A stretch of 64,000 bases of DNA, from positions 62,001 to 126,000 of the forward strand of contig URPS01000001.1 of the NCBI GenBank assembly GCA_900549855.1, written 5' to 3'. Made by a program: the position numbers and the translations under genes. Source of the stretch: an uncultured bacterium. GTDB lineage: Bacteria > Cyanobacteriota > Vampirovibrionia > Gastranaerophilales > Gastranaerophilaceae. Each line of letters opens with the position of its first letter. Position 1 is the stretch's first letter. Below the pieces are notes generated by a model. The model was given only the letters and a program-made list of their open reading frames with translations, had not been told where the DNA came from and made no database searches. Of the stretch, positions 9,090-16,758 are shown in pieces.

Positions 9090-12000
9090 TTATTTACCCA
9101 ATAAAATATTGAATCCCATTTGGAAACCGACACCGGTTCTACCAACGTTACGAAGCACTGCTTGCAAGTAACCGGAAAATCTATCAGAGAAACGCTTATT
9201 AAAGCCTAAACCATATTGAATATATCCTCTTTGCATTTCCAATTGTGGAAGTCCAACGTGACCTGCTTGACCACCAACTGCACCATTTACGTTATACATA
9301 TATTGCAAAGTTCCATAAATGCTGAAAGTTTCTTTTTCCCAAATCAAGTTCAATCCGGGAGCGATGTTTACACCGTTAAGCATACCTGCCATCATGCCCA
9401 TTTGACCATAATTTGTGTGCCAATTTTGTTGACCAAAGAAATTGTATGCTGCCATTAAGTTTGGCTGTAATACCCAATCTCTATGGAATCTCCAATTATA
9501 TGCCATTTTTGTTGCAGCACCTGCAAAGTAATTGAATGTATTGTCAACATGGTTTGCGATATCCATGCTGTTTTCATAAACGCCACCGTATACTAAACCA
9601 CCGATTATGAAGTTATCTTTATACCATGTTCCTAAGAAACCAGCTTGACCGCCATTTTGGTAATTCCCCATGCCTGCAAAATATTGATGAGCGCCGTTGT
9701 ATCCGATATAAGCTGTTGGCATGAATTTCCAGCCGTTTCTTAATTCTTTAAGTCCAAAGTCAGCACCAATTAAAGCGCCATAAGCGTTATTACCAACTCG
9801 GCTCAAACCATTGTTCATCTGTAAATGTTCAAATGTACCATACATTTTGTACCATAATCCGCCATCTTTTCTAGAATATTGATATGGTGCAAATACAGGA
9901 TTTGTAGCTGCGTATCTATTTACCATTATTCCAGAGTAGGCAACTCCGCCATCTTCATCCTTGAAACTTGGTAGCACCATTGAATGGTTAAATAACATAT
10001 CATCAATTGCCAATTGGTTTTGCCATTGAGCAACAGTTGCGACTTGTCCTCTAAATACTTGAGGGTTAAGTCTTGTTAAATTCAATGTGTAACTTCCGGC
10101 AAGTCCATTACGACTATTTAGTTGATACCAACCGATTGGAGTAAAGACTTCTTTCTTTGTTGCAGAAAGTTTTACTGTATCAGAAATGTTGTCAAATTTA
10201 AAAATGTCATCCAGATACAAAACTCTATCAAGTGGAGCTTCATAACCAAAAATGTCGCCAGCAAGCTTCCAATCAGAGATATTTAGAATACCGTTACCTG
10301 TTATATTTTGTCCGATAAATTGATCTGTACCATGTCTGCCTTCTTCATTGCATCTTCCATAAATATCTATTGTAAAATCAGCTTGATTTCCTGTAGAACC
10401 AATAGCGTTAGCACCAATATTAATGTTATCAATGTTGTAGTCTGCCAAATCAGAATTCATTGCAGAAAATAAACCTGAAGTGTTTAAGTTATCAAGATGA
10501 TGTATTCCATCGTGTTCTTCTGATAAAGCTACAAATTTTGAAGTAGAATCAATATTTATATCGCCACCTTGAATATACGCTAAATCAGCAACACCAAGTG
10601 TAGAATTATTTGCCAAGGATAGCGTTCCGCCGGATTGAGTATATCTAGGACCTTTTATTTCAGTTGATACTCCATCATGTATTACAGTAGAATTAAAATT
10701 GTAATTATCTAAATTAATATTTCCATCAACAAGGCTTAATTCGCCATTTATTGTATCACCTTGGTTAATTCCAACTGTGCTGTTTATGTTATTAACAGAC
10801 AATTTGCCGGCTTGATTAATATTAATAGTTGCATCACTTAAGATATTGCCGTTGCCTAATTCAAGAACTGTATTATCTTGACCGTTTCCGATATTTAATA
10901 TTCCTGCGATATTGTTGTTTGAACCAGCAATATTTAAGTTATTTTCACCTTTTATTACGTTGATTTTTCCGCCTAAATCTGCACCTTGATTATTGATATC
11001 AATTCTGGAACCGTTTGTAATTTGAATTGTATTATAATTTGTAATGCTATCAACTGTAATATGGGCTCCGTTATCAGCACCGAAAAGTTTATTATTAATA
11101 ATTTTAGTACCAGTATTAATGGAAGCATTCGCTCCAGAATTTATAAAGTTACCATCGTTAGTGATTTCATTATTAGAAGCAATCAATTCGCCTTTATTTA
11201 AAAGAGTACCTTTGTTATTTAAGTTACCAACAGTAAGTTTTCCTTCGTTTGTAAAATTCGCTGCAGCTACATTGTTAATAGTGTCAGCTGTCATACTGCC
11301 AGTATTTTTAAAACTTTTGTTGTTCGTTATTGCTGCCTGAATTATATTTCCTGCATTTGTTCCGTTATTATTAATTGTAAGATTTCCATTACCAGTCAAA
11401 TTACTGTTTGCAGCACCAACAAAATTATTAGCAATGATATCACTATTATTAGCTAAATTCCCGGAATTAGTAAATGTTCCTGTCGTTGTAATTTGGGCTC
11501 CATTAGTAAAACTTACATTTTCTTTTACCGTAAAATTCTTTTGAACAATATTGCCTGTGTTAGCGCCATTCTTAACCAAAAGATTTCCACTTCCATCAAT
11601 GTTTGCAGTATTTGTGAAAGTTCCGTTAGAGCCAATTGTTCCATTATTAGTATAGCTTCCATTTAGTGTAACATCTTTTTGAGAAATTTCATCGTTATTT
11701 GTACCACCATTTACAACAATTGTACCTTCACCACTCATTTTAGAATTATTATTCAAAGTTCCGGCAGTTATTGTACCGTCGTTATTAAAAGTGCTTCCAT
11801 TTGCATTTGTATTAATAGTAATCTCTGTTTGTGTAATACTTCCCTTATTAGCGCCGCCATTTGCGATTTTTAAATTTCCTGCACCATCAATTACACTAGC
11901 AGTAGTACTATTGTTTAAGCTATCAATCTCAATAGTACTATCGTTATGAATATCTTTGTTGTTAGTTAAAAGTGCAGATTTTATAGTGCCGCCATTGTTA

Positions 12001-12854
12001 ATAGTACCATCATTAGTGATACTAGAACTTGCTTTAATTATTCCGGAATTACTTATAGTACCGGTGTTTTTAATTTCAGAAGCAGTAGTGTTTTTAGCAT
12101 TAGTATAAGTACCATCGTTTGAAATTTTATTTGCATTTACCTCATTATTATTTGTAAAATCTTTTCCTTGATTATTGGTAATTTCTGAGCCATAAATGGT
12201 TCCGTTATTGGTAAATGTACCATTATTAGTGATTTCAGCTCTTGAGTCACTTGCTCCAACAGTACTGTTGTTAGTAAAAGTATTATTATTTTTAATAATA
12301 TTTGCAATCAAACTTCCTGAATTGTGGTTAAAAGTTCCGTCATTTGTTATTGTGGAAGCCGCAATATCCTTCCAATTTTCAACGGTTCCAGTATTATTAA
12401 AATTATCTGCTTTTATGGTTCCACCATTAGTAAAACTACCACTGTTTGTAAATGTTTTTTGTGATATTGTACCGGAATTCGCTCCGCCATTAACAGTTAA
12501 CTCTCCGGAAAGATTTTCGCTATCGCTTGATAAAATAGAGCCGGTGTTTGTAAACGAAGTTCCAGTTATGCTAATAGTTCCGTCATTATTTATAGTAGTC
12601 GCATTCATTATAGCGTTAGCTGTAATAGAAGACGTATTATTAACAGTATTTGCGTTATTTAAACTTCCGGAAATTGATAATCCTGCTGAATTATCAAGCG
12701 TTCCTTGGTTATTAACATTTTCATACGAACTGTTTATGTCGTTTGCAACAGTCTGTCCTTCCAAAATTGATAAATCATCAGCAAAAACTACGCCTGCCGA
12801 CATAGAGCCAAGAATAGCCGCGGCACATAGTAGTGTCTTAAAATTCTTTTTCAT
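9090..12854 (-). CDS. Autotransporter with Asn/Gly/Thr-rich repeat passenger
   Basis: 1254 residues from ATG 12854, which has GGAG 8 nt upstream; a TTG at 12881 in frame lacks a good site. Residues 1-26 are a Sec signal peptide (MKKNFKTLLCAAAILGSMSAG...FA|DD). Residues ~30-700 are imperfect short repeats of the type T-[IF]-x-N-[DNS]-G-[TS]-[IFL], typical of parallel beta-helix adhesins. A spacer region follows (~700-960). The last ~270 residues are a beta-barrel translocator with alternating aromatic strands, ending FQMGFNILLGK with a C-terminal region like autotransporter barrels. The protein would be anchored in the outer membrane with the passenger outside, probably as an adhesin. It is monocistronic with its own promoter at 12895-12923. 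The base composition matches its neighbours. Confidence 0.85.
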   Translation of the reverse strand: MKKNFKTLLCAAAILGSMSAGVVFADDLSILEGQTVANDINSSYENVNNQGTLDNSAGLSISGSLNNANTVNNTSSITANAIMNATTINNDGTISITGTSFTNTGSILSSDSENLSGELTVNGGANSGTISQKTFTNSGSFTNGGTIKADNFNNTGTVENWKDIAASTITNDGTFNHNSGSLIANIIKNNNTFTNNSTVGASDSRAEITNNGTFTNNGTIYGSEITNNQGKDFTNNNEVNANKISNDGTYTNAKNTTASEIKNTGTISNSGIIKASSSITNDGTINNGGTIKSALLTNNKDIHNDSTIEIDSLNNSTTASVIDGAGNLKIANGGANKGSITQTEITINTNANGSTFNNDGTITAGTLNNNSKMSGEGTIVVNGGTNNDEISQKDVTLNGSYTNNGTIGSNGTFTNTANIDGSGNLLVKNGANTGNIVQKNFTVKENVSFTNGAQITTTGTFTNSGNLANNSDIIANNFVGAANSNLTGNGNLTINNNGTNAGNIIQAAITNNKSFKNTGSMTADTINNVAAANFTNEGKLTVGNLNNKGTLLNKGELIASNNEITNDGNFINSGANASINTGTKIINNKLFGADNGAHITVDSITNYNTIQITNGSRIDINNQGADLGGKINVIKGENNLNIAGSNNNIAGILNIGNGQDNTVLELGNGNILSDATININQAGKLSVNNINSTVGINQGDTINGELSLVDGNINLDNYNFNSTVIHDGVSTEIKGPRYTQSGGTLSLANNSTLGVADLAYIQGGDINIDSTSKFVALSEEHDGIHHLDNLNTSGLFSAMNSDLADYNIDNINIGANAIGSTGNQADFTIDIYGRCNEEGRHGTDQFIGQNITGNGILNISDWKLAGDIFGYEAPLDRVLYLDDIFKFDNISDTVKLSATKKEVFTPIGWYQLNSRNGLAGSYTLNLTRLNPQVFRGQVATVAQWQNQLAIDDMLFNHSMVLPSFKDEDGGVAYSGIMVNRYAATNPVFAPYQYSRKDGGLWYKMYGTFEHLQMNNGLSRVGNNAYGALIGADFGLKELRNGWKFMPTAYIGYNGAHQYFAGMGNYQNGGQAGFLGTWYKDNFIIGGLVYGGVYENSMDIANHVDNTFNYFAGAATKMAYNWRFHRDWVLQPNLMAAYNFFGQQNWHTNYGQMGMMAGMLNGVNIAPGLNLIWEKETFSIYGTLQYMYNVNGAVGGQAGHVGLPQLEMQRGYIQYGLGFNKRFSDRFSGYLQAVLRNVGRTGVGFQMGFNILLGK

Positions 12855-12894
12855 ATCCAAAACTCCAATTCTTAATTCCAATAATCGTTAATAA

Positions 12895-12923
12895 ATTATA
12901 TCAAAAATTAACAAAATTTTGAA
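12895..12923 (-). promoter_or_regulatory. Predicted promoter of the autotransporter gene
   Basis: On the minus strand TTCAAA, 17-nt spacer, TATAAT. Transcription would start near 12888, about 34 nt before ATG 12854. Confidence 0.5.
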
Positions 12924-12953
12924 AATTTTATTACAAAAATTAATAAACGAATA

Positions 12954-14120
12954 TTAATTTTTGCGGAGTTTTTCTACAAATTTTTTCAATCTTTCCATTG
13001 CGATTTTTAGATTTTCAAGAGAATAAGCATAAGATATTCTTAAAAAGCCTTCGCCACTATCACCAAAAGCACTTCCCGGAACAGCTGCAACACGTTCTTC
13101 TTCTAAAAATTTCGTAGCAAATTCTTCGCTTGTCATTCCAAATTCTTTTATACAAGGAAAAACATAAAATGCTCCAAACGGTTCAAAACATTCTAAACCC
13201 ATTTCTTTAAATGCATTCATCAAATATCTGCGTCTTTGATTATACTCTTGACGCATAGCTTTAACGTCATCTTCCCCATTCTTTAAAGCTTCGACTGCAG
13301 CATATTGGCTTGTTGTAGGGGCGCACATAATTGCAAATTGGTGAATCTTTGTCATTTGTTTGATAATATGTTCCGGTCCACAAGCGTAACCAAGCCTCCA
13401 GCCAGTCATTGCAAAAGCTTTGGAAAAACCATCAATAAGAATAGTTCTTTCTTTCATTCCCTCTAATGATGCTATAGAAACGTGTTCTCCGTTGTAAGTA
13501 AGAGCACCGTAAATCTCATCAGACATTACATAAATATCATTTTTGATAATTATATCTGCAATTTTTTCCAAATCTTCTCGTCCCATAACGGCACCGGTCG
13601 GGTTGTTTGGATATGGTAATATTAAAACTTTTGTTTTTTCAGTAATTACAGCTTCCAGTTCTTCCGGAGTCAATCTGAATTCATTTTCCGCTTTTAATGC
13701 AATTTTTACAGGTTTAGCGCCAGCTAAAATTGCGCATGGTTCATAAGAAACATATGAAGGCTGAGGTATAATTACTTCGTCACCTGCATTAATCATAGCT
13801 CTTAGACCAATATCAATAGCTTCTGAACCTCCGACTGTAACAATAACTTCACTAAGAGGATTGTAATTTATATTTTGATGCCTCTTTTGATATTTACAAA
13901 TCTCTTCACGTAATTCTTTTAATCCTGCATTAGAGGTATAAAAAGTTTTACCTTTTTCTAAAGCGTAAATACCTTCATCACGAATATGCCAAGGTGTGTC
14001 AAAGTCAGGCTCCCCAACACCAAGAGAGATTGCATCTTTCATCTCGCTAACTATATCAAAAAATTTTCTTATGCCGGATGGCTTTAAGCCTAATACGGCA
14101 TTTGATAGAGGTTTTGTCAT
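12954..14120 (-). CDS. Class I/II pyridoxal-phosphate aminotransferase
   Basis: 388-residue fold-type I aminotransferase of the aspartate/alanine family. Seen: the GVGEPDFDTP substrate loop, YTSNAGLKELR, the PNNPTG motif near residue 171, SDEIYGALTY, and the Schiff-base lysine in DGFSKAFAMTGWRLGY (Lys234). The C-terminal arginine motif is GFLRISYA. Substrate specificity cannot be fixed from sequence; PatA/AlaT-type activities (aromatic, alanine or N-acetyl-diaminopimelate transamination) are all possible. The ATG overlaps the end of the upstream Lrp-type regulator by 4 nt, so the two form an operon, and the regulator probably senses an amino acid connected with this enzyme. Confidence 0.92.
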   Translation of the reverse strand: MTKPLSNAVLGLKPSGIRKFFDIVSEMKDAISLGVGEPDFDTPWHIRDEGIYALEKGKTFYTSNAGLKELREEICKYQKRHQNINYNPLSEVIVTVGGSEAIDIGLRAMINAGDEVIIPQPSYVSYEPCAILAGAKPVKIALKAENEFRLTPEELEAVITEKTKVLILPYPNNPTGAVMGREDLEKIADIIIKNDIYVMSDEIYGALTYNGEHVSIASLEGMKERTILIDGFSKAFAMTGWRLGYACGPEHIIKQMTKIHQFAIMCAPTTSQYAAVEALKNGEDDVKAMRQEYNQRRRYLMNAFKEMGLECFEPFGAFYVFPCIKEFGMTSEEFATKFLEEERVAAVPGSAFGDSGEGFLRISYAYSLENLKIAMERLKKFVEKLRKN

Positions 14121-14599
14121 GGTGTAATAATCTCTCTTTCATCTTCATGCTTTTTGTCAAATACTGTTCCGTGATCTTTGTATTTTTTTAAGATAAAGTG
14201 TGTAGCGGTACTCAATACACTATCAAGTGTTGATAATTTATCTGAAACGAAGTTTGCAATTTCTTTCAAAGATTTTTCTTCTAATGTTACCAATAAATCG
14301 AATCCGCCTGAAATTAGATATACCGCTCGAACTTCCGGATAATTATAAATTCTTTCAGCTATACTATCAAATCCTTGACCTCTCTGAGGAGTTACTTTGA
14401 CTTCAATCAAGGCTGTAACTTTGTCCAAAGAGGTTTTATCCCAATTTATAAGAGTGTGATATCCGCAAATTATTCCTTCACTTTCAAGCTTGGCGATTTC
14501 ATTGGCTACATCAATTTCTTCTTTGCCAAGAAGTATAGCAAGTTCATTTATTCCAATTCTGCTGTTTTTTTCGATTATAGATAATAATTCTTCTCTCAT
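14117..14599 (-). CDS. Lrp/AsnC-family transcriptional regulator
   Basis: 160 residues. The N-terminal winged helix-turn-helix (residues ~3-50, ELLSIIEKNSRIGINELA...LESEGIICGYHTLINWDK) is followed by a ligand-binding RAM domain (~65-145) with ALIEVKVTPQRG and AVYLISGGFDLLVTLE. Lrp-type proteins form octamers or dimers that bind amino acids and regulate nearby transport or transamination genes. The gene is translationally coupled to the aminotransferase downstream (4-nt overlap), a common Lrp-aminotransferase pair. The ribosome site is AAGGA, 6 nt before ATG. Confidence 0.9.
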   Translation of the reverse strand: MREELLSIIEKNSRIGINELAILLGKEEIDVANEIAKLESEGIICGYHTLINWDKTSLDKVTALIEVKVTPQRGQGFDSIAERIYNYPEVRAVYLISGGFDLLVTLEEKSLKEIANFVSDKLSTLDSVLSTATHFILKKYKDHGTVFDKKHEDEREIITP

Positions 14600-14756
14600 T
14601 TTTAATCCTTAATTAATAAAGTTTGTGTAAATTCTTTCTTCAAGAGCCGGATGCTCAATTCCATTTTGCTTGCCAAGTTCAATACATTTAAGCATCCAAG
14701 CATGTTGCATCCAAGAGTTCGCATAACTTGCAAACCTTCTAAATTTCTTAAGAAGA

Positions 14757-14904
14757 TAAGCCCCCACCCTAACCCTCCCCCGAGGAGAGGGAACGGCGCC
14801 CTACTTGTAGGTTACACTTTGAGGCGGAGCTTGTAGTCTTAATACAATCTTGTAATTTCAACCAAGTAGCCGACCCAATATGAAAAGTCTTTTTGGTTCC
14901 TTTT
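14757..14904 (+). repeat. Composite intergenic repeat A, copy 1 of a tandem pair
   Basis: Order of elements: CCCCCACCCTAACCCTCCCC, then GAGGAGAGGGAACGGCGCC, ACTTGTAGG, GAGGCGG, CTTGTAGTC, then CAAGTAGCCGACCCAATATG and TTTTTGGTTCC. The CCTCCCC / GAGGAGAGGG part can pair. The same order recurs at 49202, 54342 and 63622 and, inverted, near 29900 and 63450. No ORF. This explains most of the gap 14600-15109. Confidence 0.8.
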
Positions 14905-15092
14905 GAAGATAAGCCCCCACCCGAATTTCTAAGTTCACTATCGTTCACTAAGAAATTCTACCCTCCCCCGAGGAGAGGGAACGGCGCCCTACTTGTAGGT
15001 TTCACTTTGAGGCGGAACCTGTAGTCTTAATACAATTTTGTATTTTCAACCAAGCAGCCGACCCAATATGAAAAGTCTTTTTGGTTCCTTTT
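14905..15092 (+). repeat. Composite intergenic repeat A, copy 2, with nested palindrome
   Basis: A direct tandem duplicate of the preceding copy, starting GAAGATAAGCCCCCACCC and ending TTTTTGGTTCCTTTT. It differs by a 36-bp palindromic block (14923-14958) inserted between CCCACCC and TACCCTCCCC. It ends 18 bp before tRNA-Thr. Confidence 0.8.
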
Positions 15093-15109
15093 TCTGTAGA
15101 AAAAGGAAC

Positions 15110-15182
15110 TGCCGATGGGGAGACTCGAACTCCCGACCTATTGATTACGAATCAATTGCTCTACCACCTGAGCCACATCGGC
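15110..15182 (-). tRNA. tRNA-Thr (anticodon CGT)
   Basis: Read on the minus strand: acceptor GCCGATG/CATCGGC, D-stem GCTC/GAGC, anticodon stem ATTGA/TCAAT with loop TTCGTAA (anticodon CGT), T-arm GGGAG TTCGAGT CTCCC, and discriminator A. CCA is not encoded. All stems are perfect. Confidence 0.95.
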
Positions 15183-15250
15183 AGGTTTGAGTTTAGTATA
15201 TCATGAAAATAAAATGTAACCATAGTGCTATATCAGTATGTATATATATT

Positions 15251-15279
15251 TTTACATTATATTGATATAAATTTATTAT
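15251..15279 (+). promoter_or_regulatory. Predicted promoter of the TPR protein gene
   Basis: TTTACA, 17-nt spacer, TATTAT. Transcription would start near 15286, about 39 nt before the GTG start. Confidence 0.45.
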
Positions 15280-15324
15280 GTGTTATTATCATTTAGAACC
15301 CAACTTGATTAAGGAGTACGTATC

Positions 15325-16731
15325 GTGAAATATACAAGTATAATACTTGCAATCGTTATGTCTGTTGCGCTCTCAGTGCCGGTAATGGCGCAGAGCCCGA
15401 TTGAACGTTCTATTGATACATATACTCAAGAAATAGAATCAAATCCGAATGCTGCATTAGCTTATTCAAACAGAGCGTCAATGAAGTTTTTAAAACAGGA
15501 TATCAAAGGTGCTATTCAGGATTTTGATAAAGCTATTGAAATTACTCCAAATAACCCTGATTTGTACTTGAATAGAGGGTATATTAAACAGTTGATTAAT
15601 GATTTGGATGGGGCAATGGCTGATTATAATAAAGCAATTGCAATAAATAAGAATTTTGCGTATGCGTATAATAACAGAGGCGTTTTGAAAGTAGCTCTTA
15701 ATGATATTAACGGCGCAATGGAGGATTATGCCAAGGCGCTTTCTATAAATAAAAATTATTCTGATGTTTATTATAACCGAGCAAACCTAAAATATATGCT
15801 TGATGATAATAAGGGCGCTTTGGATGATTATAATGTTGCGATAGAGTTGAATCCAAAGGATTCTGACGCTTACAACAATAGAGGTGTTGTTAAAAAGAGA
15901 ATGAATTTTAATGTTGGTGCATTAAGTGATTATTCTCAAGCAATTGCGTTGAATCCTAATGATAGTATTGCTTATGCAAACAGAGGTCACTTAAAAAAAT
16001 TGTATTTTGATAATGAAGGTGCGGCGATTGACTTGGATCAAGCAATTGCTTTAGCGGAAAACCAAACTTTTATAAAGAATGTTAAACCTTTAGTTTCAAA
16101 TGAAAGATATATTGCTGCAATTCCAACAGTCAAGGGTGTTGCACAAAATTATACCGTTCAAAGAACTCAACCGGTTGTTCAACAAAAAACTCAAATTGCT
16201 TTGGCAAGTCATGAAAAACCGGCTGCACAGCAGACAGTGAAAAAACAAGAACCTGTAAACCATCAACAGATAGCTTATCAATCACCGGCAATTGTCAAAC
16301 AAGTTGAACAACCGGTGTTGAAACAACAGAATACGGTACAGAAGAAACCTGAAGTTGTGCAAACGCAACAACAAAAACTTGCTGTTAATACTATAAGTGC
16401 AGGTGTTGCGACAGTAAGAACTCCTCAAGCACCTGTTATAACAACAACTGCTGTAACAAAAACGCCAACAACAAATGTTAAACTAGCTGAAAGCTATTAC
16501 ATTAGAGGATTGCAGAAATGTGTTCTGAGAGATTTACAAGGTGCAATAGCTGATTTGAATAAAGCAATCGAAAACAATTCTAAGTATGCAGATGCTTATT
16601 ATTATAGGGCTGCAATTAAAAAAGAATTAGGTGATTCTGATGGATTTAAGAAGGATTACTCAACAGCTATTCAAATCAATCCATCATTACAAGCTTTTAA
16701 TGATTCAGACTGCTTGTCTTTGATTAGATAG
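15325..16731 (+). CDS. Secreted TPR-repeat protein with Gln-rich linker
   Basis: 468 residues from GTG with AAGGAG 8 nt upstream. Residues 1-22 are a Sec signal peptide (MKYTSIILAIVMSVALSVPVMA). Six consecutive 34-residue tetratricopeptide repeats follow (~38-245), each with [YF]-x-N-R and G-A-x-x-D-[YF]-x-x-A-I. A ~120-residue Gln/Val/Thr/Pro-rich linker comes next (~265-390), then two more repeats (~395-460). TPR arrays bind partner proteins; the location should be periplasmic or surface. A gene for a solenoid protein follows 27 bp later and is probably cotranscribed. The ligand is unknown. Confidence 0.88.
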   Translation: MKYTSIILAIVMSVALSVPVMAQSPIERSIDTYTQEIESNPNAALAYSNRASMKFLKQDIKGAIQDFDKAIEITPNNPDLYLNRGYIKQLINDLDGAMADYNKAIAINKNFAYAYNNRGVLKVALNDINGAMEDYAKALSINKNYSDVYYNRANLKYMLDDNKGALDDYNVAIELNPKDSDAYNNRGVVKKRMNFNVGALSDYSQAIALNPNDSIAYANRGHLKKLYFDNEGAAIDLDQAIALAENQTFIKNVKPLVSNERYIAAIPTVKGVAQNYTVQRTQPVVQQKTQIALASHEKPAAQQTVKKQEPVNHQQIAYQSPAIVKQVEQPVLKQQNTVQKKPEVVQTQQQKLAVNTISAGVATVRTPQAPVITTTAVTKTPTTNVKLAESYYIRGLQKCVLRDLQGAIADLNKAIENNSKYADAYYYRAAIKKELGDSDGFKKDYSTAIQINPSLQAFNDSDCLSLIR

Positions 16732-16758
16732 CTGGGATATAAAAAGAAAGAATAGATT

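Noticed and set aside
12196..12891. Plus-strand ORF of 231 codons opposite the autotransporter
   Set aside because: Arises from the biased codon content of the repeat passenger on the other strand; hydrophobic, low-complexity, no ribosome site.
14757..15092. CRISPR array (direct repeats in a non-coding region)
   Set aside because: Repeat units of ~150-190 bp, only two, no short regular repeat-spacer pattern, and no cas genes in the window.
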